From contig JALVMZ010000242.1 in the NCBI GenBank assembly GCA_027032655.1, forward strand, positions 1 to 15,013: a stretch of 15,013 bases of DNA, given 5' to 3'. The notes beneath the pieces were generated by a model. It made no database searches. It was not told the origin of the DNA and saw nothing but the letters and a program-made list of their open reading frames with translations. The first letter of the stretch is position 1. Each line of letters opens with the position of its first letter. The DNA is from Desulfobacteraceae bacterium. Lineage in GTDB: Bacteria > Desulfobacterota > DSM-4660 > Desulfatiglandales > JALVMZ01. A program made the position numbers and the translations under genes. Shown here one piece after another: positions 6,707 through 13,653 of this stretch.

Positions 6707-8809
6707 TTAGAAATAATAAGTTATCCCGGCTTCAATATATCTTCCATCCTGCACATAATATGCGTTATCAGGCTCTCCATTGGGACCTGTCAGTCGGCCT
6801 GAGGGATTTATTGCTGTTTCAATTTTTCTGTTAAAGATATTCTTACTGAGTATCCAGAATCTCCAATCTTTTAGATAGTATGAAATATTGGCATCTACTG
6901 CGGTTCTTGCCTTATACTTTATGCGGTTCAGATAATCCACATAATATGAGCCATAGTAGTTAATATCTGTGCTAAACCTCAATCCCTTTAAAGGATAAAA
7001 ATCCATTCCAATTACCCATGTATATTTTGGTATGCGATGAATTTGCCTGCCATCAAGGTCTCTCATGATTCTCCTGTTGGATGGATGATCATAAACACGG
7101 GCCTTGCCCTTAACCCATTCAGCATCTAGACATGTCCCAGTTAACCTGTAGCCAAACCATTGAGATGGCCTTCCATTTGCCTCCAGCTCTATTCCCTTAT
7201 ATTCTGCCTCACCTATGTTTTTCATTCCCCTCCATGTTCCGGTTGTATCATAATAGCTTGAAAATTTATCTTTATAGTCTATGAAAAATGCTGTTAGATT
7301 TATATTTAGGGAGCTTGTTATCATATGTTTATAGCCAACTTCGTAGGTATGAGACTCTTCTGGTTTTAGCTCTTCTGGTTTATTTAGATTTCCTCCCCTC
7401 TCTGCTGCCCATGCAAAATACCTGGGAGAAGGAAACCAGTAGTTTCTACTTAGGAGAAGATAAATATTTGCTGACTCACTAAAGTGATAGGAAGGGGCTA
7501 TGGCAAAGCTCCACATGGTTCTTGCCTGCTCAACCCTTGTTGGAACCCTGTCCTGGAATTTTAGTTTGACCTCATCAACACGTCCCCCTAATTTCAATCC
7601 CCACTTTCTTCCAAAAAGAAGATCATTATCGCAAAAAAATCCATATTGTGTTTCATCAATATCAAAGATATATCTTGATAGATTTCTACCAGGATTATAA
7701 GGATATTTTCTATCCTGATGAAAATCTAAGTCTTCCATGTTAAGTCCCAAAGAAATAACATAATCCAGATTACCCATACTGATATTATAACTGGATTTAA
7801 ACATAAATGTATATGTATTCTGTTCTTTATCATCTTCATAGACTGAAATAGGACGCACATACAGGGAATGAAGATCCTTGAAGGTCTCATTATATCCTGT
7901 CCAGGAGACACATGAATTTACCTTCAAAGTCTCTCCATCATGGGAAAATTCCAGTGCAACACTGGAATCATCCTGCTCTTTTTCTGTGTGCCACCAGAGA
8001 GTTGAGTTGCTCTGACTTCTTGGAAAATGGAGCTCTCTTCGAAAATTATCTAATTGCCATTGTTTCTTCTCAAGCCCATATGCGGATTCTGAATCTCTAT
8101 TGATAATAGTTCCTCTAATGCCTATTCGTGATTCATTTGAAAGATTGTAGCCTAATTTCATCAATAGAGATGAACGCTCCTGATCCTCATTTTCATACCC
8201 ATCTGTTCTATAATATGCACCACTTAACAAATAGTCCCATTTTTTGATACCTCCATAAAAGTTGGAATAGGAATTGGCGGTATTCCATGCGCCATAGGAA
8301 GCTGTAATATCGAAATTAAAAGGCCTCTTACTAATGCCCTTCTTTGTGATTACATTTATCACCCCCCTTGCTGATCCAGGGCCATATGTGATACCAGCAG
8401 ATCGTATTACCTCAATACGTTCAATTTGTGATACCGGAATGAAACTTAATTCATTATAACGGTAATCCCCAATCTTCTGTGGAATACCGTCAATGAGTAT
8501 CACAGGCCCCCCTGCCATGGAACTCCTTGTTCCTCGTATACTTATGGCAGGATCTTTTGAGCTTGTATCATAGACACCGGGTATCTTCCGGAGTGCTTCC
8601 ACGAGATTTTTAGCCCCCATCTGTTCAAGTTCCCTGTAAGTGATTATGGAGATGCTGGCAGGTGTATCCAGCACCTTTGTTTTATTGATAGCGGTTACCA
8701 CAATCTCTTCCAGCTCTGTTATCTCTTCCTTTTTGTTTTGGGCAAAAACAATCACTGGAATCAAAAACATAATAAAAAATACAAGAGCTATTATTTTCTT
8801 AGCTTTCAT
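6707..8809 (-). CDS. TonB-dependent outer-membrane receptor (BtuB/HmuR-like), 700 aa
   Basis: Outer-membrane 22-strand-barrel receptor for an iron or cobalt tetrapyrrole or similar ligand. The sequence shows a signal peptide (residues 1-23, cleavage after VFA), a TonB box (ELEEIVVTA, ~33-41), a plug domain with VLDTPASISIIT, ISIRGTRSSMAGGPVILIDG and PGSARGVINVITKKG, then a long barrel ending in the typical aromatic C-terminus (YIEAGITYYF). I chose the ATG at 8809 rather than 8827 because it has a perfect AGGAGG 7 nt upstream and begins directly with the signal peptide. The control by an upstream cobalamin riboswitch suggests a corrinoid substrate (BtuB-like role). The companion genes instead recall HmuR haem receptors. 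Substrate cannot be settled from sequence. A 153-nt structured leader separates it from the upstream receiver gene. Confidence 0.88.
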   Translation of the reverse strand: MKAKKIIALVFFIMFLIPVIVFAQNKKEEITELEEIVVTAINKTKVLDTPASISIITYRELEQMGAKNLVEALRKIPGVYDTSSKDPAISIRGTRSSMAGGPVILIDGIPQKIGDYRYNELSFIPVSQIERIEVIRSAGITYGPGSARGVINVITKKGISKRPFNFDITASYGAWNTANSYSNFYGGIKKWDYLLSGAYYRTDGYENEDQERSSLLMKLGYNLSNESRIGIRGTIINRDSESAYGLEKKQWQLDNFRRELHFPRSQSNSTLWWHTEKEQDDSSVALEFSHDGETLKVNSCVSWTGYNETFKDLHSLYVRPISVYEDDKEQNTYTFMFKSSYNISMGNLDYVISLGLNMEDLDFHQDRKYPYNPGRNLSRYIFDIDETQYGFFCDNDLLFGRKWGLKLGGRVDEVKLKFQDRVPTRVEQARTMWSFAIAPSYHFSESANIYLLLSRNYWFPSPRYFAWAAERGGNLNKPEELKPEESHTYEVGYKHMITSSLNINLTAFFIDYKDKFSSYYDTTGTWRGMKNIGEAEYKGIELEANGRPSQWFGYRLTGTCLDAEWVKGKARVYDHPSNRRIMRDLDGRQIHRIPKYTWVIGMDFYPLKGLRFSTDINYYGSYYVDYLNRIKYKARTAVDANISYYLKDWRFWILSKNIFNRKIETAINPSGRLTGPNGEPDNAYYVQDGRYIEAGITYYF

Positions 8810-8831
8810 GAATTTACCTCCTTTCATTTCA

Positions 8832-8872
8832 GGAGGCCTTATGGTATAATATTAATTACCAGTCGGGCCTCC
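8832..8872 (-). promoter_or_regulatory. Composite hairpin just upstream of the receptor RBS
   Basis: In the RNA, GGAGGCC (8872-8866) pairs with GGCCTCC (8838-8832). Inside it TGGTA (8861-8857) pairs with TACCA (8846-8842), leaving a small internal loop and a 10-nt AU-rich apical loop. The structure ends 8 nt before the AGGAGG SD of the receptor gene (8823-8818). Its 3' arm (CCTCC) could instead pair with that SD over a 10-nt loop (CCTCC tgaaatgaaa GGAGG), hiding the ribosome site. The two folds exclude each other, which would suit translational control or mRNA processing. No function is proven. Confidence 0.45.
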
Positions 8873-8902
8873 GTGTTTGGATTGCTCGTTCTGGTTTATC
8901 TT

Positions 8903-8945
8903 AGAACAGGAGGTATGTTTGCTTGCCGGCTCTTCCTCCTGTTCT
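8903..8945 (-). repeat. 11-bp perfect inverted repeat between receiver gene and receptor
   Basis: AGAACAGGAGG and CCTCCTGTTCT form an uninterrupted 11-bp stem around a 21-nt loop that contains GCCGGC. It lies 18 nt after the stop of the receiver gene. On the transcribed (minus) strand it is not followed by a T-run, so it is not an intrinsic terminator for the operon; on the opposite strand it is followed by TTTTATT. It may be an intercistronic stabiliser or processing site that sets different protein levels for the receiver and the receptor. Its GGAGG/CCTCC arms could also compete with the hairpin next to the receptor RBS. Confidence 0.5.
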
Positions 8946-8962
8946 TTTATTAATATTTGCCT

Positions 8963-9376
8963 TTACCAAATATCTATAGTCTTTTTTGTGACTGAAGACA
9001 TGGTGCCACCTCCTTTATTTTCTTTAATTAAAAGCCCTTTTATTAAACCTGGCACTGATTCAATATCCTGTGCCAATAGAATAGTATGGATTTCAGGAAG
9101 AAGATCATTGCTTTTAATGTATTGAGTTTTCCCAATAACTATAATAAAAAGTTCAGGACGCTCTTTGAGGATATAAAATATAAATTGAAGTTTTGGTTCA
9201 ACAGGTAAGATAAGATCTACCACAGCTATCCTCATAGGATCATTTTGAATTGACATCATTGCTGAAAAGAGATTGGGATACCAGAGAGATTTTAATCCCA
9301 TCTTAGCCATGTGATATTCAAGATAGTTCTTCCTGTCCAATGCTTCTGTTACAATAAGAATCCTTTTTTTCTCCAT
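8963..9376 (-). CDS. Degenerate response-regulator receiver-like protein, 137 aa
   Basis: The single domain looks like a CheY-type receiver fold: RILIVT (strand 1), a helix, AVVDLILP with Asp54 at the phospho-acceptor position, then LFIIVIGKTQ (strand 4). The acidic pair expected after strand 1 is replaced by TEA, and no Lys is seen after strand 5 (HTILLAQD). Normal Mg2+-dependent phosphorylation is therefore doubtful, and this looks like a pseudo-receiver. There is no output domain. The start at 9376 was chosen because GAGAGGG lies 6 nt upstream and the longer frame runs back into the terminator and riboswitch. It is the first gene after the terminator and so the most directly B12-controlled one. 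A regulatory or scaffolding role in the operon is possible but unproven. Confidence 0.6.
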   Translation of the reverse strand: MEKKRILIVTEALDRKNYLEYHMAKMGLKSLWYPNLFSAMMSIQNDPMRIAVVDLILPVEPKLQFIFYILKERPELFIIVIGKTQYIKSNDLLPEIHTILLAQDIESVPGLIKGLLIKENKGGGTMSSVTKKTIDIW

Positions 9377-9406
9377 GTTTTTCCCTCTCATTAATACTAC
9401 TAATTC

Positions 9407-9441
9407 AAAAAAAATCCCGGATCGAAATAAATCGATCCGGG
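9407..9441 (-). terminator. Intrinsic terminator of the riboswitch expression platform
   Basis: CCCGGATCGA and TCGATCCGGG form a perfect 10-bp stem with a 6-nt loop (TTTATT), followed by GATTTTTTTT on the minus strand. It lies about 70 nt after the B12 box and 31 nt before the receiver gene start. This placement shows that the riboswitch acts by transcription termination when the ligand is bound, turning the whole downstream operon off. Confidence 0.9.
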
Positions 9442-9504
9442 GATTTCCCGTTTTTATCCACCAAATCGGCTGGCTTACCCTAATCCGCGAGGGTTGCACC
9501 ATAT

Positions 9505-9757
9505 ATGTCCAGGCAGGTCTTCTGACTTGCGGATCATCCTACTTGCTGCGCCTTCCCATCCTGCACCAACCTCTTATTGAAAACCTGGAATTAAATTCCT
9601 AAGGTTCTTTTTTAAAATAATCCGTTAGATGGATATATCAGTCTTTCTTAAAGTTTGGTGCTGGATAGTGGCATCATTGCAGCTTTCGTCCCCGCTTACA
9701 GCCGCGGGCCGGTCCCGGATTCCCACCGGGTTCCCTATTAAGCCTATAGCACCTGAA
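9505..9757 (-). promoter_or_regulatory. Cobalamin (B12) riboswitch
   Basis: The minus strand carries the conserved elements in the right order: AGGTGC at the 5' end (~9755-9750), GGGAACCCGGTG (9735-9724), the core GGCTGTAAGCGGGGACGAAA, then GATGCCACTATCCAGC. After a variable arm of about 110 nt comes the B12 box AGTCAGAAGACCTGCC (9527-9512). The ligand is adenosylcobalamin or another cobamide. It sits directly between a strong promoter and an intrinsic terminator, and controls the receiver-receptor-CobN-cbiK operon, which should be repressed when cobamide is plentiful. The variable arm between core and B12 box is longer than in the shortest family members. Confidence 0.95.
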
Positions 9758-9764
9758 TATCTAA

Positions 9765-9793
9765 CTTATACCAAAACTAAAAAAATCTGTCAA
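9765..9793 (-). promoter_or_regulatory. Sigma-70 promoter of the riboswitch operon
   Basis: TTGACA (9793-9788), a 17-nt spacer and TATAAG (9770-9765) read on the minus strand: a full consensus -35, optimal spacing and a near-consensus -10. The expected start of transcription, about 7 nt downstream (~9758), falls exactly at the 5' end of the riboswitch. No operator-like repeat is evident around it, so control appears to rest on the riboswitch. Confidence 0.85.
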
Positions 9794-9885
9794 TTATTTT
9801 CCGGGACTATCAATAATACCGTGGATACTCTCTTTTGATACCACATGGTCCTTTTCCCCTTAACTATAAGATAATACTCTAATTC

Positions 9886-10128
9886 CTATACATTGAAAAG
9901 ACTTACTAACTCAAGTAATGGACTATTTACAGGCACCACCTGGAGAGGGTAAATATCAGCCTCCTTTAATGTTCTTAAAATATTCAATTCATCAATAAGA
10001 GGGAATTCAATTACAAGGTCACATCTGCTTCTTATCCCAGGTGGAGATCCCATCACTCTGATTTCCCAAGCTTTTTTCCTAAGTATATCTTCTGCAAGAA
10101 TCACATCACTGGTATTTTCAAAAATCAA
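9886..10128 (-). CDS. DUF3343 protein (putative Se/S carrier), N-terminus frame-broken
   Basis: The 80-residue body matches the DUF3343 family: LIFENTSDVILAEDILRKK, then GSPPGIRSRCDLVIEFPL with its single conserved Cys, then a short C-terminal strand region. DUF3343 proteins commonly neighbour yedE/yedF and are suspected to carry selenium or sulfur. The open frame can only begin at a TTG (10128) with a poorly spaced SD. However, an ATG at 10196, with AAAGGA 7 nt upstream and 10 nt after the yedF stop, starts another frame (FRFFTKRRQENLPDRKNRD) that would join this one smoothly if one base had been lost at about 10132. So the true gene is probably 9886-10196 with a 1-nt deletion, or a real gene started at TTG. 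It is the last gene of the reductase operon. Confidence 0.62.
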   Translation of the reverse strand: MIFENTSDVILAEDILRKKAWEIRVMGSPPGIRSRCDLVIEFPLIDELNILRTLKEADIYPLQVVPVNSPLLELVSLFNV

Positions 10129-10206
10129 TATCCTCTGTCCCTGTTCTTCCTATCTGGGAGATTCTCCTGCCTTCTCTTCGTAAAAAACCTAAACATAAAA
10201 AATCCT

Positions 10207-10423
10207 TTAATCCTTGTTTATCAGTATTCTATAACCATATTCCTCTTCTCTGATCTCCTTAACCTGCCATCCCACACTTTCTACTGCACGACTTACACTT
10301 TCCCTTGAAGTGTCTGTATCTACAAATACCTCAATTTCCCCTTTCTCTGCTTTCTTAAATTCATCAAGAGTCATGATAACTGGTTGTGGACAGCTAAGTC
10401 CCCTTATCCAAAGTTGATACCAT
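10207..10423 (-). pseudogene. yedF: yedF-like TusA/SirA-family selenium/sulfur carrier, frameshifted at codon 2
   Basis: Read in the right frame the protein is about 71 aa and begins YQLWIRGLSCPQPVIM, with the CPxP motif that carries the reactive Cys of TusA/YedF proteins, and ends ...EYGYRILINKD. That frame has no usable start before the CPQP motif: the in-frame codons upstream are GTG TAA ATA TGG. The well-placed ATG (10423, behind GGGAGGTG) instead gives only nine codons before TAG. One extra G right after this ATG (ATG-G-TAT) explains the break. The gene lies between yedE and the DUF3343 gene, the usual selenium trio. It may be non-functional or the sequence may carry an error. The family call is firm, the functional state is not. 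Confidence 0.72.
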
Positions 10424-10436
10424 ATTTACACCTCCC

Positions 10437-11512
10437 TTATGCAATCTTTTTCCTCATGGTAAAACCTATGAATAAGCATTCCAGCAAACCAATTAATACT
10501 CCTGCAATTCCATTTGACTCCACTCCCTTTGGATATCTACAAGACTAAAATTATGTGAAACAGCAGCCCCGACTATCATTTCAAGCACGAATATACCCGC
10601 ATCTGCATCACCTTCACCTGCAAGAAATAGCTGTCTTCCAGGGCATCCTCCTGCAAGTGCAAAAGCAAAGACCAGCAAGGACTGTCCCCATGAAGTTCCA
10701 TATATGCATATTATGGGCAATTGGCTGATTCGAAAACCCTGGATGAAACTGACTCAAAATCGGATTTGTAATAAATGCAACCACTACAAATGCACAAACT
10801 CCAACTAATAGATGGTTTTGCAGAAACAGAACCAGATCTCTAAATGCCCCCATAGTGCAAAAACGACTCCGCTGTGCAATAAAACCTACTGCCATTGCAA
10901 TAAAAAGTGAGACCAAAAGAGGGGCATTCGTGGCACCAGGTCCCTTAATGCTGTAAAATAATAAACTTTTTTGGTTTTCCATCAATTTGAGGAAAAACAT
11001 TTCTTAAAATCAGAAATGCAATCATTATGGGAGGCAATATCCATTCCACTGAAGTATAAGTTCTCTGCGTCTGCCCCAGATTGTATCCTCCTTTCATAAA
11101 AAGTGTGCCTATCCATATGCCGGATATTAGCCTTGTAAGTCCCCAGCATTGCGTTTCCAACGCTTTCTAAAAGATGAAGCAATTCTCTCCAGAGACATCC
11201 CAAAAAGACAAGTGACCCGATCATTGCAAATATATCAAGGACACGCCTCACAATGGATGCTGATCCTGCCCTGAGCCGAAATTCTCTGAATATATAAGCC
11301 GCAATTAGTGAACCGAGCACAAACCCTATGATTTCAGGACGCATATTACTGGACTGCTATTGCTCTGTAAAGACCAAGTGCACCTGCAATATCCCTTTCC
11401 ATACAGGCAACACATATACCCATTTTTGAAGAAGGGGAGCAAAAATTCCTATAAAAGCTCTTACAGAAATAATCCCCCATTTTGTTGCAAAGATGTTCTT
11501 CAATTGTGTCAT
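10437..11512 (-). pseudogene. yedE: YedE-family selenium transporter, broken by about six frameshifts
   Basis: YedE proteins are multi-helix inner-membrane proteins thought to move a selenium or sulfur species for selenium metabolism. The family motifs survive in pieces across three frames, in order: MGICVACMERDIAGALG, MRPEIIGFVLGSLIAA, AMIGSLVFLGC, GIWIGTLFMKGGYNLG, IKGPGATNAPLL, GFIAQRSRFCTMGAFRD, FALAGGCPGRQLFLAGEGD and FIGFTMRKKIA. Frame changes fall near 11422 (a few codons also missing), 11347, 11142 (GGGG), 10970 (A6), 10662 (TTTT) and 10531. Most are single-base changes in short homopolymers. The ATG at 11512 overlaps a small upstream ORF (ATGA). All conserved Cys are still present, so the damage is recent or technical. 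Confidence 0.82.
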
Positions 11513-11592
11513 CTACTTCCTCCAATAATATTTTTTAGAGCTTGTGCATTGTGATATCCCATCAAAATTGGCACATCCTCAATATCTTCCAT
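11509..11592 (-). CDS. Small ORF, 27 aa, between activase and yedE
   Basis: This begins ATG GAA GAT ATT, reads EDVPILMGYHNAQALKNII and ends in a TGA that overlaps the yedE ATG (ATGA), a typical translational coupling. It starts 4 nt after the activase stop but has no clear SD. The peptide looks coding rather than random. An alternative is that it is the C-terminal tail of the activase: removing one A from the A7 run at the activase end joins the two frames through RKNKYMED. I do not recognise the peptide, and the alternative would add one more frame break to this damaged block. Confidence 0.3.
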   Translation of the reverse strand: MEDIEDVPILMGYHNAQALKNIIGGSR

Positions 11593-11596
11593 GTAT

Positions 11597-12358
11597 TTAT
11601 TTTTTTCTTAAATTCTTCTCACATGAAATAATTGCAGCTCCAATTGCACCAACCATCTGAGGCTCTTCAGGAATAATAAGATCTTCATTTATTGACATCT
11701 GTAAGAGTTTAATTATACAGGGATTTCGAGCCAGACCACCTGCAAAGAGTAAAGGACTATTAATTCCGACCCTCCTTAACATGCTAAGGGCACGACGCAC
11801 TACTGAGTGATGAAGTCCCAGAGCGATATTCCGTCTGTTTTCTCCTTTTGCAAGAAGTGATGTAACTTCTGATTCTGCAAACACAGTGCACATACTGTTT
11901 ATCCGGAGTTCTTTTTCGGCCTTTAGGGCCTCATAACCAAATTCGTCTATCCTGAAGCCCAGGGTATGAGCCATTACCTCAAGAAATCTTCCTGTCCCCG
12001 CTGCACAACGATCGTTCATCTCAAATTTCATTATTCTACCTATTTCATTAACTGCTATAACTTTTGCATCCTGCCCCCCTATATCCAGGATAGTTCTTAT
12101 TTCGGGGAATAAAAATCGTGAACCAACTGCGAATGCCTTAATTTCTGTAACAGTCTCCGCCTCAAATGATAGCTCAAAGAGATGTCTTCCATAACCTGTT
12201 GCCATGATATAATCATATTTCAGTCCATTTAGCAGTCCTTTTGCATTAGAAATAGGGTCAAAGCCTGTATCCGTCTGCCTGCTGTCAATGATTCTACCGT
12301 TTTCCAAAACAACAATCTCGATTGTTCTTGAACCTATGTCAATGCCTGCAAATCTCAT
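11597..12358 (-). CDS. Acyl-CoA dehydratase activase-type ATPase (HgdC/YjiL-like), 253 aa
   Basis: ASKHA-fold ATPase that donates one electron at low potential to its partner reductase, coupled to ATP hydrolysis, through a [4Fe-4S] cluster held between two subunits. Visible motifs are GIDIGSRTIEIVV (phosphate 1, ~5-17), LDIGGQDAKV (phosphate 2, 91-100) and LFAGGLARNP (adenosine). Cys118 (NDRCAAGTG) and Cys157 (INSMCTVFAESEV) are the two cluster ligands per subunit. The length is normal for the family. It follows the reductase gene after 17 nt, with AGGA as SD, so the two are co-expressed. Its partner is the double-cubane protein upstream; there is no second dehydratase subunit here. It is the first gene downstream of the reductase, before the damaged selenium trio. 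Confidence 0.87.
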   Translation of the reverse strand: MRFAGIDIGSRTIEIVVLENGRIIDSRQTDTGFDPISNAKGLLNGLKYDYIMATGYGRHLFELSFEAETVTEIKAFAVGSRFLFPEIRTILDIGGQDAKVIAVNEIGRIMKFEMNDRCAAGTGRFLEVMAHTLGFRIDEFGYEALKAEKELRINSMCTVFAESEVTSLLAKGENRRNIALGLHHSVVRRALSMLRRVGINSPLLFAGGLARNPCIIKLLQMSINEDLIIPEEPQMVGAIGAAIISCEKNLRKK

Positions 12359-12375
12359 TTTATTTCAATTCCTAT

Positions 12376-13653
12376 TTATTTTATCTGTTCTATAAACGCC
12401 TCTATCCTTGTCCTGAGCTGCCCTATGTCTTCCATACTATAATCGGTCTCAATCCGGAGTGTGGGAATATTTTTCTCTTCGAGCGCCTTTTCAATGGTCA
12501 TAGACTCAATGAGATAGGGTTGACAGAATTGTAGAGAATAATGAATAACTCCATCTGCATCATATGTTTCATACATATCTATTATGTGATTGAGACGCTC
12601 GGTATTAGGAGTAAATATTGCGCAGTCAATCTGAAAATAACGCTCTACAATAGCATCCATAAGTTCTTCCACCGTTACCCCTGTATCATCTACGAGATTC
12701 CTTGTGCCCCGCTCTCCAACACATGACTCTTCTCCAACAATAACTGCGCCCGAAGTCTCTATAATCCATGGAAGCTTCCAGTTAGGAATGGCCATTGGGC
12801 AGCCAGAGATAAGAATCCTTGGGGTGCCTTCATGAAATACTCCATCCTTTTTTTCTATTCTCTTCTCTATTTCATCACATATTCTGTTGACCGAATTTGA
12901 AAATCTAACAGGGTCATCATAGAAACAGATCTGATTTATAAGTAATGCATCAAGTCCTGATATAGGGACGGGCTCAGCCTTTCTTAAGGCATAGAGTCTG
13001 TGCATAGCTCTTCTTTTATTGTTAACTATTTGAATTCCTTTTTTTAGCCTTTTTGCATCAATATTCACTCCTGTTAAATTTTCCATTACCTCTTTAAATC
13101 GCCAGTATTCATTGCTCAAGAGCTCCCTGCCCTTATTGGATTTCATCTGGGGCATATCCATTACATATAGATCTGATACTATATCTTTTAGAATCTCATA
13201 TGCCTTCTTTTTACCATCACAGGTATTCTCTCCCACGATCATGTCTGCAGATTCTATAAATGGACAGACCTTTCCCAGTTTGAAGCCAAAGGCTGACTTA
13301 ATAAGAGCACAGGTATTGCGGGGAAGTAGTTTTTCAACCTCTTCAGTTGCAAACTCAGCTCCTGTGCAAAGTCCAACCAATGTGGCATCTGTTGCCCTAA
13401 CAATCTCCTCAGGGACAAATACACAAAATGCACCTATTACCTTTTTACCAGCACTCTTCTCATCCAGTAACTCCCTGATACGCAGGCCATGAACCTCTCT
13501 AATTACAAAATCAAAATATTCCATTCCCTCAGGTCTGCCTTTCTGGTTCATATAAATCTCCTTGTAACCCTTTCCCAGGGTCTCAAGCAAGGAATCATGG
13601 GCTGGAAGGTCCAATCCAAGGTCCTCCCACATTTTTCTATAATCATTACTCAT
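12376..13653 (-). CDS. Double-cubane-cluster anaerobic reductase (HgdB/BcrB superfamily, YjiM-like), 425 aa
   Basis: This superfamily includes 2-hydroxyacyl-CoA dehydratases and benzoyl-CoA reductases. Single-subunit double-cubane members reduce small molecules using a [8Fe-9S] cluster. The sequence has the single-subunit features: FVPEEIVRATDATLVGLC, RNTCALIKSAFGFKLGKVCP, GENTCDGKKKAYE, SGCPMAIPNWKLPWIIE, GEESCVGERGTRN, HYSLQFCQPY and, at the end, ETDYSMEDIGQLRTRIEAF. Nine Cys are near-invariant candidates (77, 96, 115, 130, 145, 285, 311, 344, 377), a subset of which hold the cluster. The lack of a second dehydratase subunit nearby and the match of the C-terminal DIGQLRTRIE block favour the double-cubane group over HgdAB or Bcr. 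GGGGG about 6 nt upstream supports the ATG at 13653. The natural substrate is unknown. Linkage to yedE/yedF/DUF3343 suggests a tie to selenium or sulfur chemistry. Confidence 0.86.
   Translation of the reverse strand: MSNDYRKMWEDLGLDLPAHDSLLETLGKGYKEIYMNQKGRPEGMEYFDFVIREVHGLRIRELLDEKSAGKKVIGAFCVFVPEEIVRATDATLVGLCTGAEFATEEVEKLLPRNTCALIKSAFGFKLGKVCPFIESADMIVGENTCDGKKKAYEILKDIVSDLYVMDMPQMKSNKGRELLSNEYWRFKEVMENLTGVNIDAKRLKKGIQIVNNKRRAMHRLYALRKAEPVPISGLDALLINQICFYDDPVRFSNSVNRICDEIEKRIEKKDGVFHEGTPRILISGCPMAIPNWKLPWIIETSGAVIVGEESCVGERGTRNLVDDTGVTVEELMDAIVERYFQIDCAIFTPNTERLNHIIDMYETYDADGVIHYSLQFCQPYLIESMTIEKALEEKNIPTLRIETDYSMEDIGQLRTRIEAFIEQIK

Noticed and set aside
8903..8945. Hairpin as a terminator after the receiver gene
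   Set aside because: No T-run follows it on the transcribed strand, and ending transcription here would cut off the receptor and chelatase genes.
9377..9502. Upstream start of the receiver gene at 9502 (179 aa)
   Set aside because: That extension would be translated from the riboswitch expression platform and terminator stem; the ATG at 9376 has a proper SD.
10437..11512. Programmed frameshifting or selenocysteine UGA readthrough in yedE
   Set aside because: Six separate breaks in different directions, ending in TAA as well as TGA, and located in short homopolymers, cannot be explained by one recoding event; no in-frame TGA restores the family alignment.
12376..13653. 2-hydroxyglutaryl-CoA dehydratase or benzoyl-CoA reductase subunit
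   Set aside because: Those enzymes have two different catalytic subunits encoded side by side; only one is here, and its motifs, especially the C-terminal GQLRTRIEAF block, fit the single-subunit double-cubane group.
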